NCBI GenBank assembly: GCA_036009045.1
Contig: DASYML010000126.1
Coordinates: 1-61,113 of the forward strand
DNA length: 61,113 nt
Reading direction: 5' to 3'
Source of the DNA: DASYML01 sp036009045
GTDB lineage: Bacteria > Acidobacteriota > Blastocatellia > Pyrinomonadales > Pyrinomonadaceae
This document shows, piece by piece, positions 39,657 through 48,244 of the stretch. Position 1 is the first letter of the stretch; each line of letters opens with the position of its first letter. The notes below the pieces were generated by a model. That model searched no databases. It saw only the letters and a program-made list of their open reading frames with translations, and was not told where the DNA came from. Position numbers and translations under genes: made by a program.

Positions 39657-40112
39657 TTACCCGGCGCTGGCGAGGCGCGCGGCGATGGCCTGTTTGGGTT
39701 GGACTCCGACGAGGCGATCAACAAGCGCGCCGTTCTTGAAGATGAGCATGGTCGGGATACTGCGTATGCCGAACTGCGCCGCCGTCTGCGGGTTCTCGTC
39801 TACGTTGAGCTTGGCGATGATGTACTGCCCTTTGGACTCGGAGGCTAATTGGTCCAGGACCGGCGCGAGCATGCGACAGGGACCGCACCACTCGGCCCAG
39901 CAATCGAGCAGCACCGGACGCCCTCCCGCCTGCAAGACTTCGCGCGCAAACGTCTCATCCGTGACGACGCGCGGCCTCTCGCCTGTCTCGTCAACAACGC
40001 CACCCGACAACACCAACTCCGCGCCGCACTTGCCGCACACCGCCCGCTTACTCGCACCCGCTTTCTCGTCCACGCGATTCTTCGTCCCGCACTCCGCGCA
40101 TGTGATAATCAT
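39657..40112 (-). CDS. trxC: Thioredoxin with N-terminal zinc ribbon (Trx2/TrxC-like)
   Basis: Thioredoxin 2 reduces protein disulfides. An N-terminal zinc ribbon (CAECGTKNRV, CGKCGAELV, four Cys) precedes a standard thioredoxin fold with the active site AEWCGPCRM. The cis-Pro region is IRSIPTMLIFKNG. Length is 151 aa from ATG 40112, which gives the MIITCAECG start typical of TrxC; a longer start 22 codons upstream is possible but less likely. The DoxX gene follows. Confidence 0.93.
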   Translation of the reverse strand: MIITCAECGTKNRVDEKAGASKRAVCGKCGAELVLSGGVVDETGERPRVVTDETFAREVLQAGGRPVLLDCWAEWCGPCRMLAPVLDQLASESKGQYIIAKLNVDENPQTAAQFGIRSIPTMLIFKNGALVDRLVGVQPKQAIAARLASAG

Positions 40113-40190
40113 CGCCACTTCATCATCCCCCTCTCCCCGCACGTCTCCCACAATCATACACCTTTTGCAATCGTGCAACTCAGGCCAGCA

Positions 40191-40232
40191 ACTGAAAACT
40201 GAAAACTCAACACTGAAAACTGTTTCTGAAAA
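40191..40232. repeat. Short CTGAAAA heptad tandem
   Basis: CTGAAAACTGAAAACTCAACACTGAAAACTG is a heptad tandem without an obvious pairing arm. It lies between the divergent thioredoxin and M61 genes. Confidence 0.6.
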
Positions 40233-40332
40233 CTGGTCCCACTATTTTAGCTTTCCGGTGGGCCTTCGTAGTAAGATGCGCGTCGGGGATTCCCTTGTTA
40301 AATTTATTCCAGGCTAGAGAAGGATACTCTCA

Positions 40333-42204
40333 ATGATCATGCGTGACTTTCGTTTACCTGCTCATGTGCAGGCGTTCGTGTTGGTCTTGCTGATGGCTTT
40401 GATGGTCCAGCCCGTGGCGGCGCAGAACAATAAGCCTGCGGCGGGAGTGAGGCCCGACATCAGCTATACGGTTTCGATGCCGAGACCCTACACGCACATG
40501 CTCGAAGTGGAGATGCGCGTCGGGCGCGCGGGCAGCGGGTCCGTAGACCTCTTGATGCCCGTCTGGACGCCCGGCTCTTATCTCGTCCGCGAGTTCGCGC
40601 GGCATGTGCAGGACTTCACCGCGAAGGATGCGAGCGGGCGCGAGTTAATCTGGAATAAAGTGAACAAGAATACCTGGCGCATCCAGACGGGCGGCGCGCG
40701 TGATTTCAAAGTCTCTTACAGCGTCTACGCCAACGAGCTTTCGGTGCGGACCAATGAACTCAACGACCAGCACGCTTTCTGGAATAACGCCGCGCTCCTG
40801 ATGTACCCGAACGGGCAACTGAGCGCGCCTTCAACCGTGCGCGTCTTGCCGCCCAACGGCTGGAAGATAGCCACGGGCCTGCCCGAAGCGCCCAATCAGA
40901 AGAACACCTTCAGCGCGGAGAACTTCGACATCCTCTACGACTCGCCGTTCGAGGTCAGCAACTTCAAAGTTCTCAGCTTTGAGGTCAAGGGCATCCCGCA
41001 TCGCATCGTGATTGACGGCGAGGGCAACTACGACCCGGAGCGTATGCGGCGCGACGTGCAAAAAATCGTCGAGACGGAAGCCGCCCTCATGGGAGAGATA
41101 CCTTACAAGGATTACACCTTTATCCTGCACCTGCGTTCGACGGGCGGCGGCGGTCTCGAACATCTGAACTCGACCGCGCTCGGCTATCCTCGTTTCGCCT
41201 TTCGCCCGGAGCAGGGCTATAAAGGCTTTCTCGGATTAGTGGCCCACGAATTCTTTCATCTCTGGAACGTCAAGCGGATTCGACCCGACGCGCTTGGCCC
41301 CTTCGATTACACAGGCGAAAACTACACGAAGCTTTTGTGGGTCGCGGAAGGCGGGACTGACTACTACGCTAATCTGGTCCTGCGCCGCGCGGGGCTGGTC
41401 ACAGACAAGGAATATCTGGCCCAACTGGCGAGGAGTTTTCAGGGCTTGCAGAATACGCCCGGACGTTTGGAGATGAGCGCGGAGGAAGCGAGCTTTGATG
41501 CCTGGATCAAGTATTACAGGACGGACGAAAACAGCGTCAATTCGCAAATCTCTTATTATGACAAGGGAGCCATCCTCTGCGGTTTACTGGACCTGGAAAT
41601 ACGCAGGCGGAGTCGCGGCGCGAAATCTCTGGACGACGTGCTGCGTTATCTCTACACGGATTTTTATAAAAAGGGTCGCAACTATACGCCGGAAGATTTC
41701 CAGCGCGTGGCGGAACAGATGGCCGGAGGAAGCCTCGAACAGTTCTTCGCGCGCTACGTACGCGGGCGTGAGGAGCTAGACTATAATGCGCCGCTCGAAG
41801 GGGTGGGCCTGCGCCTCGACACGGGGCGCAGCACGGACGCGGCGACGGCGCGCAAAGCCTATCTCGGCGCGGACCTGGGCCAGGAGGGCGAACGCCTGAC
41901 GGTCCGTAGAGTCTATGCGGGCGGTCCCGCTTACGATCAGGGTCTCAACGCGAACGATCAGGTCGTGGCGCTCGACAACATGCGCGTCAATAACGAAGGC
42001 TTCAACGCGCGTCTCGCGGAAAAGCGACCGGGAGATATTATTCATCTCACCCTCTTTCGCTCAGACGACCTCCGCACGCTCGACATCAAACTCGGCGAGC
42101 GCACAGACGGCGACTATCGCATCCTCCCCGTCGCACAGGCGACCCCGGACCAGATGCGCCTTTATCAAGATTGGCTCGGCACACCATACTCTACAAAGCA
42201 GTGA
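40333..42204 (+). CDS. M61 family peptidase with PDZ domain
   Basis: M61 glycyl aminopeptidase-type enzymes are periplasmic zinc peptidases. The 623-aa protein has a signal peptide (AFVLVLLMALMVQPVAAQ), a beta-sandwich domain, and the zinc site AHEFFHLWNVKRIRP (HEFFH 305-309) with the third ligand expected in WVAEGGTDYYANL. The C-terminal 150 residues contain a PDZ domain (DRVYAGGPAYDQGLNANDQVVALDN region, in pieces). Length and order are typical. A repeat cluster follows. Confidence 0.93.
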   Translation: MIMRDFRLPAHVQAFVLVLLMALMVQPVAAQNNKPAAGVRPDISYTVSMPRPYTHMLEVEMRVGRAGSGSVDLLMPVWTPGSYLVREFARHVQDFTAKDASGRELIWNKVNKNTWRIQTGGARDFKVSYSVYANELSVRTNELNDQHAFWNNAALLMYPNGQLSAPSTVRVLPPNGWKIATGLPEAPNQKNTFSAENFDILYDSPFEVSNFKVLSFEVKGIPHRIVIDGEGNYDPERMRRDVQKIVETEAALMGEIPYKDYTFILHLRSTGGGGLEHLNSTALGYPRFAFRPEQGYKGFLGLVAHEFFHLWNVKRIRPDALGPFDYTGENYTKLLWVAEGGTDYYANLVLRRAGLVTDKEYLAQLARSFQGLQNTPGRLEMSAEEASFDAWIKYYRTDENSVNSQISYYDKGAILCGLLDLEIRRRSRGAKSLDDVLRYLYTDFYKKGRNYTPEDFQRVAEQMAGGSLEQFFARYVRGREELDYNAPLEGVGLRLDTGRSTDAATARKAYLGADLGQEGERLTVRRVYAGGPAYDQGLNANDQVVALDNMRVNNEGFNARLAEKRPGDIIHLTLFRSDDLRTLDIKLGERTDGDYRILPVAQATPDQMRLYQDWLGTPYSTKQ

Positions 42205-42355
42205 CAGGTGACGAGTGACGAGTTAAGAAGAGTTGAAGAGCGATGAGTACTGAGGGATGAAGAGCGAGTAAATGTTGATGCGCGACAAGCATCGAGCGGT
42301 AAGTTAAAATCCTGTCTTTAACTTGTCACTCTTAACTTGTCACTTGTCACTGTAG
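42205..42355. repeat. Compound heptad hairpin (GTGACGA type)
   Basis: GTGACAGGTGACGAGTGACGAGTTAAG faces CTTGTCACTCTTAACTTGTCACTTGTCAC across a 90-nt diverged middle with GATGAG words. It covers the gap between M61 and the hydratase gene. Confidence 0.82.
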
Positions 42356-42359
42356 TTAG

Positions 42360-43139
42360 ATGAACGAGCCGTATCAAAACATTCGTTTGAGTATCGAAGA
42401 GCGCGTGGGGCGGATTACGTTCGCGCGCGCGCCTTTGAATGTTTTCAATATCGCGATGATGCGCGAGATGGCTGCGGCCATCAACGCCTGTGTGGCCGAG
42501 CGCGAGACGGTCGCCATCGTCTTCGATACGACGCCGGAATCGCGTGCCTTCAGCGCGGGCGTCGCCGTCGAAGAGCATGTCGAAGAGACCATCTACCAGA
42601 TGCTCGATTCGTTTCACGCCATCTTTCGCCTGTTGGAACAGGCTGGCAAACCGACCATCGCGGTGGTTGACGGAGCGGCGCTCGGCGGAGGATGCGAACT
42701 GGTGGCGGCCTGCGACATCGTCATCGCCAGCCCGCGCGCACGCTTCGGCCAGCCGGAGATTAAGCTGGGCGTCTTTCCGCCCGTGGCGGCGATTCTCCTG
42801 CCGCGTGTGATAGGCGATAAGCGCGCGCGCGAGTTGATGCTGACGGGCGAATTGATTGACGCGCAGGAGGCTTTGCGGCTGGGTCTCGTGAGCTACGTCG
42901 TGCCGCATGAGCAACTCCGGCAGAAGACGCAGGAAGTGCTGGCACGCCTGCGCGAGCTTTCCGCGACGGTCCTCGAAGCGACGAGGCACGCGATTGATAT
43001 GGGACGCGGCTTCTCTCTGGACGAGGCGCTGGCGAAAGTCGAAAATTTGTACCTGAACGAATTGATGAAAACCGAAGACGCGCGCGAAGGCGTCCGCGCC
43101 TTCATGGAAAAGCGCAAGCCCGACTGGCGGAACAAGTAA
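42360..43139 (+). CDS. Enoyl-CoA hydratase/isomerase family protein
   Basis: The 259-aa crotonase-fold enzyme has the oxyanion-hole segments SRAFSAGVAVEEH and VVDGAALGGGCELVAACDIVIASPRARFGQPEIKLG, and LTGELIDAQEALRLGLV after the active site. In place of the hydratase catalytic glutamates it has GQPEIKLGV, where E is present; the first glutamate position (usually in GGxCE) is GGGCEL. Some features resemble dienoyl-CoA or cyclohexadienecarbonyl-CoA hydratases. Exact reaction is undecided. Confidence 0.88.
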   Translation: MNEPYQNIRLSIEERVGRITFARAPLNVFNIAMMREMAAAINACVAERETVAIVFDTTPESRAFSAGVAVEEHVEETIYQMLDSFHAIFRLLEQAGKPTIAVVDGAALGGGCELVAACDIVIASPRARFGQPEIKLGVFPPVAAILLPRVIGDKRARELMLTGELIDAQEALRLGLVSYVVPHEQLRQKTQEVLARLRELSATVLEATRHAIDMGRGFSLDEALAKVENLYLNELMKTEDAREGVRAFMEKRKPDWRNK

Positions 43140-43142
43140 GAA

Positions 43143-43345
43143 GAGTCAGGAGTCTTGAAGTCGGGAGTCGGGAGTCAAAAGCTGAAAGCAAGTGGGAAGG
43201 ATGAGGGATGAATAAGAGCAGGAAGCATGTGGACGGAAGCCGGAAGCTGGAAGGCAAAGCAGTCAGTCGCGTTGCTACTGGCGACTGGCGACTGGCGACT
43301 GGCTACCGTTTCATCCTTCCGCCTTCCGCCTTCATCCTTGCTTTT
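43143..43345. repeat. Heptad repeat cluster overlapping a gene start
   Basis: GTCAGGAGTC, GGCGACT (three tandem) and CATCCTTCCGCCTTCCGCCTTCATCCTT words occur here. The last lie within the N-terminal codons of the M48-like gene. Confidence 0.8.
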
Positions 43346-44260
43346 CTCGCGTTGCTTTTATCGCCCGTCGTGGGGGGCGTCGCGTTCGCGCAGGATGGGC
43401 CGGAGGGTAAGTCCGGTTCGCACTCAGAGCGAGCGCGCCCGAACTCAACGCTCGTCGAGCGCGAGGTAGTCGAACGCGCGATGAGCGTCGTCTGTATGGA
43501 GCGCAGGAATGACCCGCAGGGCAGCGTGCCGATTGACGAGATGCAGTCGCGCCCTAGCCTGCCATTGGCCCATCCGGACGCCGTCGCGGGAGCGCATCGC
43601 GCGCAACGGCTCCTGCCCATCGCCAGAGAATTGACCGTCGCGGCCCTGCGCCAACTGGCACGCGAATACGGGATTGAGGACGCGAAGATGCGCGTCGCCA
43701 TCCAGCGCGTCAACGCGGTCCAGGGCATCGAACCGGACATGGACCTGCGCGACAACGCCTCCGTCACCGTGCGCGACCCGCGCACGATTCACTTCGGCAC
43801 GATCTTTCTCGCGGGCCTGCGTTCGGACGAAGGCATGATTAGCGTGCTGGCGCACGAGACGACTCACATCGCAGACGGCAAAGAGGACACGCTGCACGCT
43901 TTGTTTCGTCTCGTCGGACGACGCGCCTCGGCCCTCACGGGCATACGCACGACGGGCCAGCGCGCCGAAGAGTTGACCTGCGACCTGATCGGAGAGATGG
44001 TCGCGCGCGCCTTCATCGAACGCACTCCGAACAGAGAGCCGCTGGTCCGGCGATTGGCCCGCTCCGTCGAACACAACTGTGTAGACGAAGACGACACAGA
44101 CGACGATCATCTCAGCCCGCGCAATACCATGCGCTCCCTACTCTCACTGGACCCCACGCTCGCACGCGACCTGAGCGGCAGCGCCACCATCAACGCCGAC
44201 GCGCCCGCCCCGCGCCCCGCGCAGAATCCACGCCCGCAAGCAAACCATTTTCAAAGATAA
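43208..44260 (+). CDS. M48-like secreted metallopeptidase
   Basis: The 350-aa protein has a zinc-protease motif LAHETTHIADG (HETTH 216-220) preceded by the hydrophobic TIFLAGLRSDEGMISVLA, as in M48-type peptidases; the rest is not closely matched. The N-terminal hydrophobic leader (FILPPSAFILAFLALLLSP, cleavage likely near VAFAQ) is partly encoded by a CATCCTTCCGCC intergenic repeat, and the region before it by GGCGACT repeats. Alternative starts inside the repeat are possible. Pro-rich C-terminus. Confidence 0.72.
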   Translation: MNKSRKHVDGSRKLEGKAVSRVATGDWRLATGYRFILPPSAFILAFLALLLSPVVGGVAFAQDGPEGKSGSHSERARPNSTLVEREVVERAMSVVCMERRNDPQGSVPIDEMQSRPSLPLAHPDAVAGAHRAQRLLPIARELTVAALRQLAREYGIEDAKMRVAIQRVNAVQGIEPDMDLRDNASVTVRDPRTIHFGTIFLAGLRSDEGMISVLAHETTHIADGKEDTLHALFRLVGRRASALTGIRTTGQRAEELTCDLIGEMVARAFIERTPNREPLVRRLARSVEHNCVDEDDTDDDHLSPRNTMRSLLSLDPTLARDLSGSATINADAPAPRPAQNPRPQANHFQR

Positions 44261-44332
44261 GGCTCTGCACAAAATTTTGTGATGCAGGTTCGGTAGTGTT
44301 TTAGTTCGGTCATGAGTGCATATGACAGTGAG

Positions 44333-44434
44333 ATTCACCACCGCAGACACAGCGCGCACCGAGGACGCACAGAGAAATGCCTTCAAGAACTCTGTGCTGA
44401 CTCTGTACGCTCTGTGTCTGCGGTGGTGAACGCC
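44333..44434. repeat. CACCGCAGACACAG-arm hairpin
   Basis: CACCACCGCAGACACAGCGCGCACCGAGGACGCACAGAG faces CTCTGTGCTGACTCTGTACGCTCTGTGTCTGCGGTGGTG. The gap 44261-44569 otherwise shows nothing recognised. Confidence 0.88.
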
Positions 44435-44569
44435 CCTTTCATGCTCGCTCAACTCTCATTGACCCGCTGCTGAAGACTCACTCGCGTTGACAATCGCGCG
44501 CGCGCCTTCCTATCATCAGCAGTTCAAATAAATGCGTATCTTGAAGAAGATTCAGATCAAGGGGCACTC

Positions 44570-45907
44570 TTGAAGCACTGCGAGCAGATTTCACTGGACC
44601 ATTTTAAAAACCGCCGTGGAAAGTTGGCCGCCAGCGCGGAGCGGTTTTCGCGCGGCGTGCTTCGCCTTCGGATGAGCGTGCGCGGCCTGTGTGCTTTGAC
44701 GGCGCTGCTCGTCCTCTTAATGATGAGCGTGACGGGTTGTCGCACGATTTTCGAGAAGCAGAGCGTGCGCCCGCGTTCCCTGCGTGATGTCCCCTCGCAG
44801 CGCCTCGCTTATCGCTTTGAGGCGGATACGGCGACGCCTTCCGGCGCGGCCACGGAAGACGCGCAGCCTCTCTCTGCGGTCCAGAATGATTTCAACTCGC
44901 GTCGCCAGGATGATGCGCTCGTGCGGACCGTGTTATCGCCAGACGGGCAGCGCGCGCTGGCGCTCTATGAAACGGGCGAGGACAGGCCCGGCGAATTTCG
45001 CATAGACATGTATTCGTCGGATGGACATTTCCTGCGCAACGTGACGCCGCCCGACCTCTCCGGCGCGTTTCCCATGATGGTCGCGTGGTCGCCCGACGGA
45101 AATCACATAGCCTTCATCGGGCGCAAGAGTATCAAGCCGCAACCGACGCCGCCGCCTTTGCCGGACATGATGCCGGAAGGCGCAGCGTCGCCTTTACCGA
45201 CGACTTCCGTCGCGCCCCTCTTCGCGCCCGTGCCCGTTTACAACACGGAGCAGCTTTACTTTTGCAACCGCGACGGCTTTGATCTCAAGCCGTTGACCAG
45301 CCGCGAGGGACTCATCTATTTTTACCTGGCCTGGGCACCGGACGGGCATGCGCTCGCCTCGCTCGCGTGCAAAGAGGCGGAGTGGGATGCGCGCGAAAGA
45401 GAATCCAAACTGCCTGCGGGACGCGCGAGATTAATCTGGTTGGACGGGCAGGAGCGACTGCTCGATGATGCGTTGACGGAAGCCTTGCCCGTCTGGTCGC
45501 CGGATGGCTCGAAGGTGGCGACCGCCTTCGACACGGATGTGGCGATTTACGATGCCGCCGCGCCGGATGCACAGACGGGCGCGCGCATAGCCTTACGCGA
45601 TCCGCTGCTCGCATCTTCCGCCGCCTACGATGAAAATAGATTGCGCGCGAAAAATAAGAAGGCTGGCGAGACGGGCAATACGAACGGCGGGACAACGCCA
45701 ACTTCATCATCTTCGACGGGCGTAACGCCGCCGCCGACCAGCGCGCCGCCCGTCTCCTTCAATCCGATTGTCAGTCTCAACTGGCCGCAGACCGAAACCC
45801 TTTACCTCAAGACCGCCTTCGTGCGTACTTATGAGAATAACCCTATGAATAATTTTCAGCGTTGGCACGTCCTGCATCTCAGCCCGCAGGCGGCCCTGCT
45901 ACAGTAG
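44570..45907 (+). CDS. TolB-like beta-propeller lipoprotein
   Basis: The 445-aa protein has a hydrophobic signal with a lipobox (LLVLLMMSVTGCRT) preceded by a basic N-terminus of about 40 residues. The mature part holds PD40-type blades: VLSPDGQRALALYET, VAWSPDGNHIAFIGR, LAWAPDGHALASLA and PVWSPDGSKVATAFD. Pro/Thr-rich insertions occur (TPPPLPDMM, GVTPPPTSAPPV). AAGGGG precedes the TTG start at 44570; ATG 44672 would give a shorter signal. No ligand is predicted. Confidence 0.78.
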   Translation: MKHCEQISLDHFKNRRGKLAASAERFSRGVLRLRMSVRGLCALTALLVLLMMSVTGCRTIFEKQSVRPRSLRDVPSQRLAYRFEADTATPSGAATEDAQPLSAVQNDFNSRRQDDALVRTVLSPDGQRALALYETGEDRPGEFRIDMYSSDGHFLRNVTPPDLSGAFPMMVAWSPDGNHIAFIGRKSIKPQPTPPPLPDMMPEGAASPLPTTSVAPLFAPVPVYNTEQLYFCNRDGFDLKPLTSREGLIYFYLAWAPDGHALASLACKEAEWDARERESKLPAGRARLIWLDGQERLLDDALTEALPVWSPDGSKVATAFDTDVAIYDAAAPDAQTGARIALRDPLLASSAAYDENRLRAKNKKAGETGNTNGGTTPTSSSSTGVTPPPTSAPPVSFNPIVSLNWPQTETLYLKTAFVRTYENNPMNNFQRWHVLHLSPQAALLQ

Positions 45908-46004
45908 TTTTAACTCGCGCGATGAACTGTATAAATGGTCGCACCCCGCGCCTGAAAGACCGGCGCACAGTTTGTGAGTTACCAGAAGGAGGGGAGGAAG
46001 AGAG

Positions 46005-46565
46005 ATGATTTACAATAGCGTGACGGAAATCTTCGATGTGATAGACGACACGAGAAGCCGCATCTACGAGCGCGTGGGAAATTTGAGCGAGGAGCAGGAA
46101 GGCTTGCGCGCTTCTGCGGATACCTGGTCCGTCTGCGAGATCGTCGAACATCTCTCCATCATCGAAGCGCAACTCTCGAAGATGATGGAAATGATGCTGG
46201 CAAAAGCGGAAGCGGAGTTACGCGCGGACGGCACGAGCGCCCAACCACAGCATCAGATGGAGCCTTTCACGCTGGACCAATTTATAGAGCGCAGCGTGAA
46301 GGAAAAATATCAAGCGCCGGAGACTGTCAGGCCGAGCGGCAGCCTGCCCCTTTCAAAGGCGCTCGCAGGCTTGCGCGAATCGCGCGCGGGGCTGCGCCGT
46401 TTACAGCCGCGCCTGGAAGCGACGGACCTCTCAGGCGCGCGCTATCCGCATCCGGCCTTCGGCCCGCTCAATCTCTACCAGTGGCTCGCCTTCATAGGTC
46501 TACACGAAGCCAGGCATCTGCGACAGATTGAATCGCTTATCTCTGCGCCCTCAAAAAATGCTTGA
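46005..46565 (+). CDS. DinB-like superfamily protein
   Basis: The 186-aa protein matches the DinB/YfiT four-helix fold: SVTEIFDVIDDTRSRIYERVGNLSEEQ, WSVCEIVEHLSIIEAQL with a metal-site His, and WLAFIGLHEARHLRQIESL with the HxxxH pair. Such proteins bind a metal and are often thiol-dependent transferases. AGGAGGGGAGGAAGAG precedes the ATG. The stop overlaps a good promoter for the next gene. Confidence 0.88.
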   Translation: MIYNSVTEIFDVIDDTRSRIYERVGNLSEEQEGLRASADTWSVCEIVEHLSIIEAQLSKMMEMMLAKAEAELRADGTSAQPQHQMEPFTLDQFIERSVKEKYQAPETVRPSGSLPLSKALAGLRESRAGLRRLQPRLEATDLSGARYPHPAFGPLNLYQWLAFIGLHEARHLRQIESLISAPSKNA

Positions 46566-46590
46566 CTCCGTACTCTTTCGTACGGATAAT
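46562..46590 (+). promoter_or_regulatory. Sigma70 promoter with palindromic spacer for the response regulator
   Basis: TTGACT (46562-46567) and GATAAT (46585-46590) are 17 bp apart. The spacer contains CCGTAC-TCTTTC-GTACGG, a 6-bp palindrome in a position suited to repression. The leader of about 200 nt before 46801 folds into small hairpins (TGACTC/GAGTCA, GGTGGA/TCCACC). Confidence 0.6.
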
Positions 46591-46800
46591 TCATCGCCAG
46601 TCGGGCTATAATTGACTCTTACTCAGCGAGTCAAGCGGGCAATCGGTGGATGCGGGCAGACAGTCCACCGGCTTAATCCTAAAAACATTTCATCTCAAAA
46701 AGTGAACTGTTAGAAGTTTTTGCAGACGGGCGGCAGCTATTGGACTTCCCCGGCGTTCAAGAGCGGTTGTAATTCCCCCCCTTAGCTGGAGAACACAGCT

Positions 46801-47187
46801 ATGAAACCGGCAAAAAAAAGAAGAGTCCTCTACGTCGAGGATCACGAAGACACGCGCGATTACGTCAGCTTCCTCCTCAAGCGTTCAGACTTCGAGGTGA
46901 CGACGACCGCCAGCGCTTCCGCCGCGCTCGCCCTGGCCCGGAGCGAACATTTCGATCTCTACCTGCTGGACAACTGGCTGGGCGATTTCTCAGGCTTCGA
47001 CCTGTGCCGCCAGCTTCGAGAGTTCGACGCGCAGACGCCGATTCTCTTCTACTCCGCCGCCGCCTACAAATCCGACAGGAGCGCGGCGATGGGCTGCGGC
47101 GCGCAAGGCTATCTGACCAAACCGGACGGCCTCAACGAACTGACCGAAACGATTCACAGGCTGCTCCCCGGTCACGGCCACGCCTAA
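46801..47187 (+). CDS. Stand-alone response regulator receiver protein
   Basis: The 128-aa protein is a single CheY-like receiver. Acidic residues YVEDHEDTRDY, the phosphoacceptor Asp in LYLLDNWLGDFSG, and the Lys in GYLTKPDGL are all present. It has no output domain, so it likely acts by protein contact with a kinase or phosphotransfer partner that lies elsewhere. Confidence 0.93.
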   Translation: MKPAKKRRVLYVEDHEDTRDYVSFLLKRSDFEVTTTASASAALALARSEHFDLYLLDNWLGDFSGFDLCRQLREFDAQTPILFYSAAAYKSDRSAAMGCGAQGYLTKPDGLNELTETIHRLLPGHGHA

Positions 47188-47211
47188 ACAAGACACGTCA
47201 TTCTCGGAAGA

Positions 47212-47338
47212 TTAGCTACAGGGGATACAGAGCACTCAGAGGAAGAAAGGAGGTTGATAAAAAGCAAGCTTGCTTTGCTTTTATCCAGAGGCTTCCTCTC
47301 CTGCGCTGTGCGCTCTGTGGCCTCTGTGGCTCATTCTC
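47212..47338. repeat. CACAGAG-type hairpin
   Basis: GCTACAGGGGATACAGAGCACTCAGAGGAAG faces CTTCCTCTCCTGCGCTGTGCGCTCTGTGGCCTCTGTGGC around an AAAGCAAGCTTGCTTTGC centre that forms its own stem. Confidence 0.82.
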
Positions 47339-47396
47339 TCAGCATGATTAGACCCTGCCGCTATTGACTTGTCGCCGGACTGAGGGTAGAAGAGAG

Positions 47397-47633
47397 ATGC
47401 TCGACCAACTTCAGTTGTTGAGGAAGACCCCGACTTTGAGAAACAAACTTTTGATCGTTCTCGCGCTCGTCTGTACACTCGGCTTCGGCAGCATCAGCAT
47501 CGCCAACGCACAATGCGGCGGCATGAAGACGGGTAGTCATAGACACGCGAGGCGTCACGCGCGCAGACACAGCAGAGGCCATCAGAAACCTATGGCTAAT
47601 GCTAATACGATGAGCGGCAACGCAAATCATTAA
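47397..47633 (+). CDS. Small secreted His/Arg-rich protein
   Basis: The 78-aa protein has a signal peptide (LLIVLALVCTLGFGSISIANA) with cleavage near AQC, then about 36 residues rich in His, Arg, Gly and Asn (GSHRHARRHARRHSRGHQ). It may bind metals or nucleic acid; no family is recognised. It is followed by a terminator and then by the split tRNA gene. ATG 47397 is chosen because the signal peptide follows. Confidence 0.6.
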   Translation: MLDQLQLLRKTPTLRNKLLIVLALVCTLGFGSISIANAQCGGMKTGSHRHARRHARRHSRGHQKPMANANTMSGNANH

Positions 47634-47662
47634 TCCCTCCCCTTCGGGAGAATTTCAAAAGA

Positions 47663-47697
47663 GGGACGCGGGCCAGTGATGACCCGCGTCCCTTTCA
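47663..47697 (+). terminator. Rho-independent terminator
   Basis: GGGACGCGGG and CCCGCGTCCC form a 10-bp stem with a 10-nt loop, followed by TTTCATCTTTC. Confidence 0.85.
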
Positions 47698-47776
47698 TCT
47701 TTCGCCGCCACCGCACGCCCCGCTTGCGACCTCAAGCTTCCATCCTTATAATCCTTCACGCACCAATCGCCAGCAT

Positions 47777-48155
47777 GCCCCTGTAGCTCAATGGTTAGAG
47801 CAGCGGACTCGGTTCTTTGAAAGGTCTAAGTGGAGAATAAAATTCTTTCATATGACCTGCAAGGTTGGGTTGCAAGCGTCTCACATTCAACTCTGAGCCG
47901 GCTCAGAGTTGTTTCAGGCGCGCTTGTAGAATCTGTCAAATTCGGGGAAGCCTAAGTTGCGAAAGCAATATGGTAATCCCGAGCCAAGCCCCGCCGCTTC
48001 AACGGCAGGGAAGGTGTAGAGACTTGACGGCAGACGCTTAAGGCGAAGAGAAAGTCCAGACTACAAACTCCGTCCCGGTATTCGGTCGGAGCGCGGCGAA
48101 AGCCGTAGTAGTAAGCATAATCCGTTGGTTCGGGGTTCAAATCCCTGCGGGGGCA
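47777..48155 (+). tRNA. tRNA(CAU), probably tRNA-Ile2, interrupted by a group I intron
   Basis: The 5' exon (47777-47809) and 3' exon (48116-48155) join into a normal cloverleaf: acceptor GCCCCTG/CGGGGGC with discriminator A, D arm GCTC/GAGC, anticodon arm GCGGA-CTCATAA-TCCGT with anticodon CAT, and T arm CGGGG/CCCTG with TTCAAAT. CCA is not encoded. CAU with the CTCATAA loop fits Ile2 (lysidine-modified) or elongator Met; Ile2 is more likely by the D arm and lack of Met features, but not certain. The intron lies between U33 and C34. Confidence 0.93.
47810..48115 (+). ncRNA. Self-splicing group I intron (IC3-like) in tRNA(CAU)
   Basis: The 306-nt insert ends in G (omega G). GGACU of the 5' exon pairs with GGUCU at 47823-47827, giving a U-G pair at the splice site. 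The core reads TGTCAAATTCGGGGAAGCCTAAG, then GGTAATCCCGAGCCAAGC and AAGGTGTAGAGACTTGACGGC, matching the Azoarcus and cyanobacterial tRNA introns. P3 is GTCAA (47935-47939)/TTGAC (48024-48028) and P7 is AGACT (48020-48024)/AGTCC (48053-48057). No endonuclease frame exists inside it. Confidence 0.95.
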
Positions 48156-48244
48156 TTATTCTATCTCTCTTGCTTATCAAACGCGTTTGCGGTAAACCTT
48201 CCTTACCAAGCTTCAAGCTAAATTTACGAGTACTGGGGGGATGT

